A stretch of DNA of 64,000 nucleotides, taken from Chinchilla lanigera (taxonomy: Eukaryota > Chordata > Mammalia > Rodentia > Chinchillidae). Location: assembly GCF_000276665.1 (NCBI RefSeq), contig NW_004955472.1:12668045-12732044 (forward strand), written 5' to 3'. Positions 1-11,430 of this stretch are shown here, piece by piece. The notes below the pieces were generated by a model. It made no database searches. It had not been told where the DNA came from and was given only the letters and a program-made list of their open reading frames with translations. Position 1 is the stretch's first letter, and every line of letters begins with the position of its first letter. Made by a program: the position numbers and the translations under genes.

Positions 1-234
1 TTTTTACTATTTATTTTTCTTTTCTTTAAAATTAAAAAAAGTTCTAAACTGCAAAAAAGTACATAAATAAACTTGTCAAGGTTCTATAGCTAATTAGTAG
101 CTGAGCTGAGCAAGATTTCAGTTCAGGACTGTTTGCTCCAAGTCAAGTACTTTCTAATATATTATAAACTGGAATTTCCAAATTTGTAGCTTATTAATAT
201 TTAAAGTGCATCATTTTAAGTAGGAAAATACTGC

Positions 235-425
235 AACTAGAAAGAATGTGTTGTAGAGATGAGAACATGGAGTCTTCTAGACATAGAATCTTACCCCTTA
301 TTAGTTATGTGACTATGAGTAAGTCATTGCATCTCATTAGGCTTTCCTCATTCATAGAATCAGAATTATAGATAAACTTATTTCCATCATTTCTCTTAGT
401 TCAATTCTTGTGATTCCATTCCACA
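235..425 (+). repeat. MIR SINE fragment
   Basis: The core reads as a diverged MIR in sense orientation: 'agttatgtgactatgagtaag' is followed by a 'catctcattaggctttcctcattcatagaatc' type stretch, matching the MIR pattern of loss-of-activity, comma-like pyrimidine tract and 'cctcatctgtaaaat' region. MIRs are ancient tRNA-derived SINEs shared by all mammals. Boundaries are approximate. Confidence 0.55.
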
Positions 426-1239
426 GAATTAAGTGAGCCAAATTAATAAATGCAGTAGATTTGTGTGAGAACTATAAGATGCACAATAGTATAATTTGTA
501 TTCAAAGCATTTTTATTTATGAATAAAGAGGAAAATTATTTTAAAAATCATAAGGAGAAATTTCATAAGTTACCAATATAATTATACTGCATTACGTTTT
601 TCCATTAAGCACCATTAAGTTTTTCCCTGAAATTACCAAGTAAAATCTAAATTATTCCGGAGAAAATACTCTGCATATTCCGTTATAATGATTCCATGGT
701 GACAAGAACGCAAATGGCAAAAGACTGGTGATTGGTGATAGAGATAAGAAACTCAGCCTGGTGCCAAAGGGCACCAGTCTCCCTCATTGCTCACTCCGCT
801 ACACTTCTCTCTTTACTAAGACTTTTAACGTACAAGAGAACAAAATCAATGATTGCTTGCCGAGTTAGAAGTAATATTATCGAGGGGTCCTAGCTTATAT
901 TTCTATATTCTTAGTGTGTAGTACCAGGCAGAACATGTGTCATATTTCTCTGGGGTTCCATCTGGCCTACCCCATTGAATACTGCCTTCCTATTCCCCGT
1001 TCTACTTTCACTGATGTCTCATTATGCTACTTTCACCTTTACCTGTACCTTGGGTATGGTTATAAGAAAAGTTCACTCCTCTAATCCTAACCTCCCCCTG
1101 TCTTGTTCCTCTCACGTTGTTAGAGAATAATCTCACTCCTTTTTGAAAGTACAGCATGGTTGTTTTTTTTTCAAATTCTGAGTTTGAAAAGGAAAATATT
1201 TTATGTTTCAGATTTTTTCTTGTTTCTTTTCTTTCCTTT
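426..1239. other. Unannotated AT-rich sequence
   Basis: No coding exon, RNA gene or confidently recognisable repeat was seen. The sequence is AT-rich with a slightly more balanced patch around 720-1,140. The first 230 bases of the window are equally featureless. Confidence 0.5.
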
Positions 1240-1380
1240 TTTTGAGACAGAATCTTGCTATGTAGTTCAGACTGGCCTTGAACTCACTCTGTAGCTTAGG
1301 ATGGGCTCAAACTTATGGTAATCCTCTTGCCTAAGCCTCTCAAGTGCTGGAATAACGGGTGTGCACCACCACACCCAGCT
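1240..1380 (-). mobile_element. B1 SINE (antisense)
   Basis: The plus strand shows the reverse complement of a B1 element: a T-rich lead, 'tttgagacag', 'ctggccttgaactcac', 'tgctggaat' and 'gtgcaccaccacacccagct'. B1 is a rodent SINE derived from 7SL RNA and mobilised by L1. Its presence is one of the main reasons to call the host a rodent. The copy is moderately diverged. Confidence 0.85.
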
Positions 1381-1729
1381 CAGAGATTTTTTTAAGGGAC
1401 AGGGGTGGCTTCAGTTTTAGTGGAAATAAAAAATAAAGACTGAAAAACATAGAATGAAATGCAATATTTCAATAAATTTGCTTTTAAGTTCCATTTCCCA
1501 GTTTACTATCTAGATTTTCTTCCCTGCTTTTAATTTGTCTTTGAAAGGCTCAATAATTATCTAATTCTCTCATTTCATATCAGGAAATGACTTATTTCTC
1601 CAAAAACAATGACAAGGAAGATTATGTACAGTACGAATTGAAAGGGGTATTCTGATTTTGCTTAAGAAAAGTTATACTGAAAAGTAGAAAAGAAAATGGA
1701 AAAATATTCCAATTGTGAGGTCTGTTAGA

Positions 1730-2255
1730 ACCCAGTGATGTAGGAGAAGCATAATTCCCAACCTGTTAGATGTTAGATCTGTTGAGTTTGTGTCCCCTGA
1801 AATCAAAAAATGAATTCTAAGGGACAATGGAAGTTAAGAGTAGGGAAGGTTTGTTAAGAGATATCGCCTGAGAGACAGAAGGTATCCCAAAAGTAGGTTG
1901 CCTCTGGCACCCTTTGTCAGGGGTAATTTATACAGTAAAGTCACAATGGGTGTACAAAGTGGGTTAGACTACCATCAACCTATAGGATTACAAGTATAAT
2001 TGCTTAGCTAATAGTGATCTAATAGGGAAAAGAGTCACATAGCAAGGGTACATGGAAAGAACAAAGGCATTTTGGGGAAGGGATGGGTCAAGGTGGTCAC
2101 CTGGGCAACTGATGCCTATCTGGATTACTGAACCAGATAGTATGAATTACAGTGTTATTCCAAGTTACTGTTTATCTCTTAGGGAGCCATGTAGGTCTGG
2201 CCATCGCATCTCTGTCTTGAGGCCTGACCTTCAGATGTCCCTTCTGCTACAGTTC
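1730..2255 (-). mobile_element. Probable solitary LTR of an old retroelement
   Basis: The block has an LTR-like organisation on the minus strand. A TATA-like motif (reverse complement of 'aatttata' near 1,925) lies about 75 bases upstream of an AACAAACC/AATAAA-like site near 1,850. The composition is more balanced than the flanks. No internal gag or pol sequence is attached, so if it is an LTR it is solitary. I cannot assign a family and the edges are estimates. A search against a rodent repeat library would decide it. Confidence 0.35.
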
Positions 2256-4384
2256 TGATGTCTTTATTTTTCACTGACTTCCTTGAGAACCCAGTACCTT
2301 TCTGGATGCATATTAATTTCCATCTAACTTAGCTGCCTGTAATACCAGGACAATTTCTAAAAGACTTACACATACAGAGGAAATTCTATTTTGGAAAATT
2401 TTGTTGTTATTGTTTGGTTTTTTAGAAAGCTATTTGATCCTACGCTACCTCCAGTTTTCTGTGATTCCGTGATGAGAGCTCCTTAACATTGCACTTGTAT
2501 TGTAAATGTATCTTGAGTGACCCTATGTAAAATAAACTGACAAGGCACTGTGACAAGAACATGCTTTTGAGAAGGCACTTAGAAAAACAGAAGCTGTATG
2601 CCAGTAAGAAAAAGAATAGTTTCTAAACCTCAGATCTGGGTGGCCAGTATTCAGACCGTCCTAGTTGTGACATATTTTACATATGATCTTTGATCATTCT
2701 ATGAGTTGATTTAGCATCATCTACTGGCCTTGATGCAACAAAAGAGAGGAACAAAACACAGAATTCTGGAGAGAAGAGGTGAAGTAGAAAAAAGGTGGGA
2801 CAGGCAAGAAAGTTAGAAAAGAAGCAGGAGTAAAACCTGGTATTCAAAGGTCACCACCTGCAAGGATTTGTTTCATATAATCACCTTTCTTATGTGCTAT
2901 CTAGCCTCAAATTATCTTCCTGGGATGGCTAGAGAGAGTAGTAGTAATTACTGTTTGCTACACTGTCACTATTGTTTGCCAAATATTTTCTTCTTTTTCC
3001 CTTTGTGCTGCCTTTCTGTGGGTTAAATAACATTAGTCAGATTCATATCCAACCCAGGTGAAACTCTGCTACAATGCATTCCAAGAAGGTGTCTAAATTG
3101 TTTCCATTTTGCTGGGATTTCATTGACTCAAATATTGTTGACTATCTGGTGCCTGTGGATCTTCTAGTTATACAGAGATTTCTGTTTTGTTGAAAGGTCA
3201 TTACCCTCTGTAATGTAGAAAGCATTGAAGAACCACTGCTGATGTATGAGTTGCTTTTGTTTGCATTAGGGCTGAGTTTTGCAAGCTGACCTTTGCTTAA
3301 CCCCCCAAAAAAGAAGTGAGTTTGATAGTAAAAAAATAAAATGTTGGGAATAATAATGCACATGAGAATACTAATGTCTCTGAGGAGTCAAATAGTTTGA
3401 ATACATAAATTTAAACCTGAAATTTCTTAAAACTTGTCTTTCTCAACTTTTTTTCACGGAACACCTTAGAGTTTGCTACCATATTTGAGAATGCAAATGT
3501 GGGATTAGGGATTTAGTTCTGCATTTATTGAGGACATATTTGGAAATGGGCCAGGCTGGCAAAATGAATAAAAATAGCCTGGTTGCTGAAAAGCTACTAC
3601 TAGAGGAGATGCAATGAAAGTGTTAGAGTTGTGGATTTTTGGTTTGTTATTAACATAGGAAACAGGAGACAGAGCAACTGAGCAGGGAGAAGGAGACGAG
3701 GATGATAGCTGGGAAAGCTTCTCTGGTGGCAAAGTCTGGCTGTAAGAGTATATTCCTGCAAGTGGCAGGTAGGAAAGATTTACAAAATAGACAGAAGACA
3801 TCATAGCACTTTGTAGCAACAAAAATACTCTATACCTCAGGATACTGTCCCTTAAAACAGCCAGCCCTTTCAGATAGCTTCACGAAGGAGGAATGGTGGC
3901 CATAAAGATAATTTGCATATTTCTTTTATACACCCATACCCACACACATACACCTCACACACACACGGGTTGGGAGCAGAATTGAGTCTCAGTTGGACAT
4001 CTGCTTAGATCTTAGCTTTCTTCCTATAGCTGGACAGGGATTCAAGGAATGTGCCAGTTTCTCTCAGCTTATGAACTTGTTTTTTCTTGTACCCAACATG
4101 TATATTGGCATGGCCTTTTAACTAGTCATTCACTGGATGAGGAGTGGGAATGGAATGGAATCCTTGATGTGGTTCCAAACACTGCTGGCATTTTTAGCCT
4201 TAAAACCAACAGCTCAAAAACATCTGAAGGTCTTTGATGTGTTCTATACTGTACTGAACACACTGTGTGCAGCAGCACCATTATAAAAGAAAGGAAACGG
4301 AACTGGTCTCTTTCTACCTCTCCCCCACCCTCTTTAGACATAAATGGTTTACCTTAAAGACTACTATACAACTTATACACATCA
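2256..4384. other. Unannotated sequence
   Basis: Mostly unique-looking AT-rich DNA. A short degenerate CA-rich tract lies at about 3,940-3,966. Short ORFs here lack any recognisable domain, and no splice-bounded coding exon could be supported. Confidence 0.5.
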
Positions 4385-4515
4385 TTTTATTTTATTTATA
4401 CAAAGCCACATAAAGTAGGCATTTTGGTATTTTCCTCATTTTGGGGGGTAAAAGGAAAGGATAAAAAGTTGTTGAGGATTTATCCAAAGTAGTGACAGAG
4501 TGGGAAATAAAAAGG
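4385..4515 (-). repeat. Possible MIR fragment
   Basis: The order 'cattttattttatttatacaaagcc', 'ttttcctcattttggggggta' and 'gaggatttatccaaagtagtgacagagtggg' resembles an antisense MIR: Cattttacag-like segment, then 'caaggtcacacagct'-like segment. Heavily diverged, so the call is tentative. Confidence 0.3.
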
Positions 4516-6057
4516 AGATATGGTTCACGCTGAACCCTAAATGTAGTATCGTTTGTACCACCCTCAATGCAGAATAAGAGTAGCATTCTAAAACCATACT
4601 ATTGAAGTCTAAGTTTATTATGTTAAGCAAATGACAGCAGTTCCCTTAGGCAAGATGTACCAGTATTTTCTTTTCCTGATGGAAGTAGCTGACCATTACA
4701 TACATTATTTAATATGGTTCAAAGAAGAATCCATCATTTCTGTTTTTCTTTATTTCTCCAATAAATCTATTCATTGAGGGAATTAGTTTAATTTCTTTTG
4801 AATAAGGAATGGATGGCTAGAATTTAGGATGCTACTTAAAACTCTTAAATGACTTCCTTGATGCCACTGGAAGAGATCATTATTTTCCTTACTGATTGTT
4901 TTTTCTAACTCTTTTCTCACACATATACAAGGAACAGCTTTCCAAAATCTTTCATTAGTTTAAATTGACCTTTAAATATTTCTAGCTTTGAGAAACAGTT
5001 TCATGACTGAACACATTTTGTCCATAACAAAAACTGACTGAAAGGCAAAACTGACTGAAAGGCAAAACATGAGGAAGTTTTTTTAAAGGTCCTCGCTGAA
5101 CACTCAGACTTCCTTTTGTCAGAAAAATGACATACACTGTATGATCACATTATATATCCAGGAGGCTTGTCAGCCTGTGAAAGCTATCCACAGATCTCAC
5201 CAGGAAGCACTGATATAGGCCTGAAGACCTCAAAAATAAAGAGAAAATTGTCCAGAATGAAGTGCAAAGACCATCTGAATTCTCAAGGTAAACTCATATT
5301 TCTATGAGCTTATGCTTTTAATGGCCCAGTTTTTATTTTTTTTATTTTAAAGAGAGTAGTAAATGAGAAACAAACAAAAAAATAGAACAGTAGCAGCATA
5401 CCAGTACCACAAACATAAACAAATCAAAGCAAGAACATTCAAAGTGATACAGGGTCTCAAGACAAAATAATACGAATCAACAGTGATTGTTACATTACAT
5501 ATCGCTATCCTCAACTGCATTGCTCAGATTATCAGATGTAAGAATGAAAGATTGCTCAAACCCTTAAAGAGAATAAGAAAATAATTCTTTGATAAAACAT
5601 TAGAGATATTACAGAGTTTCACTAGACAAGATGGTAGGAGTTCACCACTGTAATTCCAGTGCATACTGTTACCTTCAAATCAGTTGCTCAGACCACCAGA
5701 CACAAGCGTGCAAAGTCGATCAGAACATAAAAAATTTTAAGCGTTAACTGTTCATTTCAATACACCATCAGACATCAGCAATACAGTCATTGCAGTTATT
5801 CATATATATATATATTTATATTTTGTAAAGGCCCAATTTTTCAGTGTTGCACTATAATCCTTGCCCTGAGAATACTGTTTCCTATTTGAGGTCTTCATAA
5901 AAACTCCATGACTGTAAATGACTGGAATTTTTTTTCCACCTGCTTTTTTTTCCCCCTCAGGTTGAAATATTAAGCAACCAAAACTATAAGATAAGCACTC
6001 CGGACTTTTGACAGCCTAGAACTTTCCAAATGTTAATGTGCATACACATTGTCTACG
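4516..6057. other. Unannotated sequence with a 17-bp duplication
   Basis: AT-rich, no coding evidence. It holds an exact head-to-tail duplication at 5,030-5,063 and a short TA run near 5,802-5,816. Confidence 0.5.
5030..5063 (+). repeat. Exact 17-bp tandem duplication
   Basis: The 17-base unit 'aaaactgactgaaaggc' occurs at 5,030-5,046 and again without change at 5,047-5,063. Identity suggests a recent slippage event or local duplication. Confidence 0.95.
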
Positions 6058-6182
6058 GATCTTCTTAATATGTGGATTCTGATTTCAGTAGGTTTGTGAT
6101 GGGGCCTAGGATCCTGCATTTCTAACAAGTTCCCAAATGATGCGGATGTAGCTACTCTGTGAACCATATTTAGTGAGTAGTA
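6058..6182 (-). repeat. MER5A-like hAT-Charlie element
   Basis: The plus strand carries the reverse complement of the MER5A core: 'gattctgatttcagtaggtt', 'gtgatggggcctagg', 'tgcatttctaacaagttccc' and 'atgatgcggatg'. MER5A is an ancient non-autonomous hAT-Charlie DNA transposon found across placental mammals. Terminal inverted repeats are not resolved. Confidence 0.7.
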
Positions 6183-7339
6183 AGACTCCAATATGGATTT
6201 AATTCTTCACCTCTACTGCAAAGCACTTTTGAGCAGTCCCTCCCATCTCTCATATATATCCTTGTAGTACTCCATCTCACCACTCAGCTAAAGCCTAAAT
6301 CTACACAAAGAGGAAACCAACATCAGGGTTTTAGGTAAGAAGAAGTAAACTAACTTTTTTCTTTAGAATAAGGTTAACAGTTATTGAAGTTTAATATTAA
6401 ATATTTCTGAACGTATTTCTGTGGTACTTAACATTTTACTGGAAGATGGTTTAAAGTAATGTGTAAGATTTGTGTCTTTAAATTACAGCAAATTTAAGGT
6501 TACTAAAAATGTGGCCTCCAAAGGAAGTGCAAAGAGTTGAAATCAGAAGTGCAAGAGATGAAACTAGAAATAAAAATTACACTATCACAACCTAATTAAC
6601 CTAATTAATAGTCAGTGCCCAGTAACCTCTCCAGGCATGCTAGAGTTGAGAATCATCACACTCCTGTTGTCCTGTAGTTATTGAAAATATGGATGATTCA
6701 AAGATGAGCAAAACCATGGATCAAAAAGAAAGATTTATTTCTGAGCCAGACATTTCTATATGTTAGCAGTTTGTGTTTGTAGCAGCTGATGTTATTGATC
6801 ATATTTTTAATTAAGACAGTTTCATGAGTTAGTAAAATGGGGGGGCTGAATAAACAAAACTGAAAAATTCTGAAAACTGATTTAACATTTAATGTAAACA
6901 TACCTAAAAGTAGTTTAAGAATAGGCCATTTTATTTTTGAAAGAATAAAACTCATATCTTTTTATAAGTGACACACCTCAAATATAAGGAACAAAATTGT
7001 ATATAGTTCAACTTATTTCAACAGTTTAAGTATTTCCTTTACCATTTCTACTTTATGGAAGTTAGATGACATAAATTGTGCTTCTGACTGAATGTTTAAA
7101 GAAAATAACACTTCTACAAAAAATAATTTAAAAACTCAGCAGGGAGTAAAGGATATAACATAAATAACATTCTTGTTTTACCTATATTTAGTTTGAAAAG
7201 CATGACATTGTCTCTTTTAGAAATACTCATTTTCTCCTTTCTACTTGTAGCCAAAATGCATTTTCCCACTGCTGTCTTTACAGGTAGAACTCTGTCATTC
7301 AAATGTAGCAGGCATAAGATTGTAGCTAAAAAAAGTCTT
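6183..7339. other. Unannotated AT-rich sequence
   Basis: No gene or confident repeat recognised. Short ORFs only. Confidence 0.5.
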
Positions 7340-7361
7340 CAAATGTAATATAATTCATTTA

Positions 7362-7468
7362 GGGGCTGGGAGTTTAGCTCAGTGGCAAAAGTGCTTGCCT
7401 GGCAAGCGCAAGGTCGTGAGTTCGGTTCCTGGTACGGGAGAAAAACCAAAAAAAAAAAAAAAAAAAAA
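7362..7468 (+). mobile_element. ID-like tRNA-derived SINE, recent insertion
   Basis: The body starts 'ggggctgggag' and contains a box A-like 'ttagctcagtgg' at 7,374-7,385 and a box B-like 'gagttcggttcc' at 7,418-7,429. These are the two internal RNA polymerase III promoter elements of tRNA-derived SINEs. An A-rich tail of about 25 bases follows. A 22-bp target-site duplication flanks the element without a single mismatch (7,340-7,361 and 7,469-7,490). The perfect duplication and long tail mark a young, L1-mobilised copy. Confidence 0.93.
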
Positions 7469-7490
7469 CAAATGTAATATAATTCATTTA

Positions 7491-9545
7491 AATCCTTGAC
7501 AGTGTTAAAGGTCATGTAAAGACAAATAGGGACTCACAAATCATTTTTGAATGATATCAATGTTTTATTTACCATGGTTATATTTTATTTCAACTTTATA
7601 CTTACCTTTAAAACATTTGAAAATAATGTCAGATATTCATGTGCCCAGCATCTAATTTTAAGAGGTATTACCATTTTGCATATGTATTGTTGTTAAATTA
7701 GCAAGACTTTTTTCATGAGAAAGAATGTATTAAATTTTAAAAGATGTATTTTAAAATTTTAAAAATTGTCAATGTCATCAATATGGTAAGTGAATCACTT
7801 ATACTCAAATCACCTTCTAACCTCCATATAAAAGCTTATCAAAACTTTAAAGGATGACAGGAGGGCCTCTAAGAAATTCATGTGTTTCTTACATGACTTT
7901 AATGTTCAAAAATAATTTTTAAAATCTCCAGGATTTGATTTTGCTTACGGGGAAAAAACTGCTAAATAAACAAATTAACAACACAGTAGGTATAATTTTT
8001 ATTTTTGTTAATGATTTTATAATCATTGTAAATATTTGTTTTTAAATGTTATTTTTTGTTTTCCATTCTCATTTGTCCTGTACTTCATTTGTTCAGACAA
8101 TGTCGTCCTTATTATGAAGTAAAATGGAACTAAGTTATGTGTGACACACTCTGGTAGCTTAGGCCCCTTCAACAGCTTAGGCTGCAGATACCTGAGTGGT
8201 TTGCCGTATTCTGTTAAGTCTGGATTTACTGTGATATTATTATGTGTTTGTTTTGGGGAAAACAGCTTGTTTGCCTCAGCTGAAGTCTAAGATAATTTTC
8301 TATGGGCTTAAAATAGTTTTGTTTGGGTTGGTATTTACTGTATGAAGTGGATTATCCCTTCTTTGGCAACTTTTTACTCATCACACTGTAATACATAATC
8401 TTGGTTAAAGAATCATGTAATCTTTTCTATAATATTATTTTGAGGTTTTATAAAAGCTTAAAAATTTATCCCACAAATAAAATGTTTGTGCTTATGTACT
8501 GGTTTTTCCTTTTGGACTTTGGATAAAACCTTACCTACTAGAGCTTAACATATAATGAAAATTTTTTGTTTTACTTTATCCACAGGACTGTGATGTTTAA
8601 AGCTGCTATTTGGCTTTAAGGACACTACACTTTCCATGATAATTTTACAGTAATTTTTTCACTTTAAAGAATCCTTTTAATTCTGAGTTTTCCATGAACA
8701 GGTTTCCCTTACTAGTTTATTTTTAAAGCATTCAACACTTCCTAAGGTTAATGTTCAGTATCATAAAGTATACTTTCCGTGATTTGCAAAATATTTGCAT
8801 TTTCTTTATCCTGTGAGAAATGCATTTTTCAAAAATTTCAGTAATATTTTACTAGCGAGAACTTGATTAATTTTTGTTCCTTATATCTTGACTAAGAAAG
8901 CCAAGCTTGCTTGAGATTTCTCAGTTCTTTAAATTGGAGTTAATTCAACCTGTTTTAAGCTAAACCGTAATGATTCCTAGCTTTCACTTAACACTATTAA
9001 CCATTAAAAACTACAGACCCTTCTTTGCAAAATTTAATTTCCTAAGAGTAGGAAATTGTATACAAACATTTTATTCAACTATGTCTTATGAAGAAAATTT
9101 TAAACTTGAATCTCTTACACAAACCTTGACAAGCTCATGTGCTCAGGCAAATCCACTTTATGTAAGAAATCAACTATATTTGACTTTTCCATAGTTTGTT
9201 AAGGAAATGAGTACCAACTCATCAGTGAACACTGATGAATATTTTTAATTTTGGCTAAATAGTTTTTTAATGTGGAGATCTACCCAACCATCAACAAAAT
9301 ACCACTATGAATCTTGCTTTGCTCTCTCCTCCACCTCATCTGTAGAATTTCTCTTGGTGGTAATTAGATCGACATTTTCCAAAAATTTAATTGGATTCAG
9401 AAGCAGAAAAAGAATTTTCCTTTTCCTATATCCATGTGAAAAGTCCCATGCTGGTCTTGGAGAGAATATAGGAGACAGTCAAAAAAGACTTCAGGCTAGA
9501 TCATGTAACTGGATCACCGTGCCAACTACACTAAGAATTTCTTAA
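7491..9545. other. Unannotated AT-rich sequence
   Basis: Very AT-rich, with no recognised exon. The ORFs at 8,970-9,194 and 9,270-9,545 have no domain I know and are typical of chance. Confidence 0.5.
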
Positions 9546-9645
9546 AACTTCCAGAGATAGGCGACATTATAACCTCTGCTTTTAGAATTTACTTTACAAC
9601 TTCCAGAGACAGGCGGCATTATAGGCTTTGCCTTCAAGGAATTTA
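9546..9645 (+). repeat. 52-bp-period imperfect tandem duplication
   Basis: Two copies start with 'aacttccagaga' at 9,546 and 9,598. They share 'taggcgacattata' versus 'caggcggcattata', and end in related 'gaattta' segments. The pair lies just outside the CpG island. Confidence 0.8.
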
Positions 9646-9879
9646 AATCTAAGTGGGAAGGATTAGGAAAGCGTAAATCTCCCGGCTTGCATAACCACAG
9701 CACTGACTAAGAATCCACATGGTAAAATAAAAACCTGTGTAGAGACGGCCCATTGTATTTCTCAAGTAGAGCGACTCAGAGCTCTCAAGCGGTACAAAAG
9801 GGGACGAAAAGAAATCTAGGAGCGGGTGGGCACCTGGAAAAACTTTTCGGAGGCGGAGATGGTATCAGAGATAGGCCCT

Positions 9880-11430
9880 GAACCCCGGCCAGGGTCGCGG
9901 ACGCCCAGAGGCCCCTGCGGAGGTGAGAACCGCCCTCCGCCCGCCCGAGGCCAGCGGCACCTGGGCCTGCTGCCCGCGCTCCCGGCGATCCGCCCACGGC
10001 CGGGGTCCGCCAGTTCGCGGGGCGCGCCCACGGAGGGAGCTCCGGCGCCCGCAGGGGGCCGCCCTCTTTCCGTCGGCTGAGACTGCCTCCGAGATGTTCC
10101 CGGCCGCAGATGGCTACAGCGGGTGCAGCAGCTGCCCCTTCCCCCAAATTCCGGCGCTCTAGAGCTGCGCTGCGGAGAAGCCGCGGGTCCCGCCCCAGCC
10201 CGCGGAGGAAGCGCCGCGCAGCCGCTCCGGGTCTGCCGCCGGNNNNNNNNNNNNNNNNNNNNNNNNNNNNNNNNNNNNNNNNNNNNNNNNNNNNNNNNNN
10301 NNNNNNNNNNNNNNNNNNNNNNNNNNNNNNNNNNNNNNNNNNNNNNNNNNNNNNNNNNNNNNNNNNNNNNNNNNNNNNNNNNNNNNNNNNNNNNNNNNNN
10401 NNNNNNNNNNNNNNNNNNNNNNNNNNNNNNNNNNNNNNNNNNNNNNNNNNNNNNNNNNNNNNNNNNNNNNNNNNNNNNNNNNNNNNNNNNNNNNNNNNNN
10501 NNNNNNNNNNNNNNNNNNNNNNNNNNNNNNNNNNNNNNNNNNNNNNNNNNNNNNNNNNNNNNNNNNNNNNNNNNNNNNNNNNNNNNNNNNNNNNNNNNNN
10601 NNNNNNNNNNNNNNNNNNNNNNNNNNNNNNNNNNNNNNNNNNNNNNNNNNNNNNNNNNNNNNNNNNNNNNNNNNNNNNNNNNNNNNNNNNNNNNNNNNNN
10701 NNNNNNNNNNNNNNNNNNNNNNNNNNNNNNNNNNNNNNNNNNNNNNNNNNNNNNNNNNNNNNNNNNNNNNNNNNNNNNNNNNNNNNNNNNNNNNNNNNNN
10801 NNNNNNNNNNNNNNNNNNNNNNNNNNNNNNNNNNNNNNNNNNNNNNNNNNNNNNNNNNNNNNNNNNNNNNNNNNNNNNNNNNNNNNNNNNNNNNNNNNNN
10901 NNNNNNNCTCGCCCAGGCGCGCGCTGCGTCCCGGCAGGACCGCCGGTCCAGTCCGCCCTCCGGCCGGCAGCCGCGCAGGGCGAGGCGGTCTGTCCTGGAG
11001 TGCGGTCGGGGCGAGCGCCGGCAACCTGCGACGTCTGAGTTGAGCCCGTTTCAGTTTACGGTCCCTCTGAAGCCGCACTTCTCCTCTTCAGAGGGGAGAG
11101 GAGAGAGGTGTGTGGTTAACGTCCGTGCCCCGCGGGGTCAGCTTGTTTCACCGTGCCCCGGGGAGAAAGCTCTGGAAGAGCCTGACTTTCCCCCAGCACT
11201 TTACCTGGCGCGGTCCCGATGCCTCCGCGAGACAATGGCAGACGAGCGCAGGTGCTCGCTTGGAGCGGCCGCGCAGGGGAAAAGCCAAGAGAAACTTAGC
11301 ACGGGTGGCCTGTGCGCGGGCTGCTTTCTGAAGATTTTGCCCTTGCGCTGCTGTTAATAGGACCAGGCACGGGTTGGGGCTGCGGCCGAGCCGGCGTCCC
11401 GCCCGGGACCTCTGGTTTCTGGAATCGGGC
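9880..11430. promoter_or_regulatory. CpG island, probable TATA-less promoter
   Basis: This is the only part of the window with dense CpG dinucleotides and high GC; the flanks are AT-rich and CpG-poor. GC-box-like 'cccgccc' motifs are visible near 10,189 and 11,398, and no convincing TATA box is seen. Such islands normally mark promoters and first exons of broadly expressed or developmental genes. Possible starts include ATG at 10,110 (plus), ATG at 11,235 (plus, A at -3 and G at +4, 40 codons to a stop) and minus-strand frames. None can be identified as a known N-terminus. The central 665 bases are missing, and the first exon may lie there. Transcription direction is undetermined. Confidence 0.8.
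10243..10907. other. Assembly gap (665 N) inside the CpG island
   Basis: A run of undetermined bases sits where GC content is highest, the usual reason for such gaps. Any ORF called across it is an artefact of reading N as coding. The true length is unknown. Confidence 0.99.

Noticed and set aside
7374..7429. tRNA gene
   Set aside because: Box A and box B are present, but the A tail and 22-bp flanking duplication show a SINE. The same applies to the other ID-like copies.
9816..11357. ORFs of 306, 415 and 420 codons across the CpG island
   Set aside because: Most of each is unknown sequence read through the N gap. The real parts are GC-rich frames open on both strands, typical of CpG islands, and I recognise no protein N-terminus.
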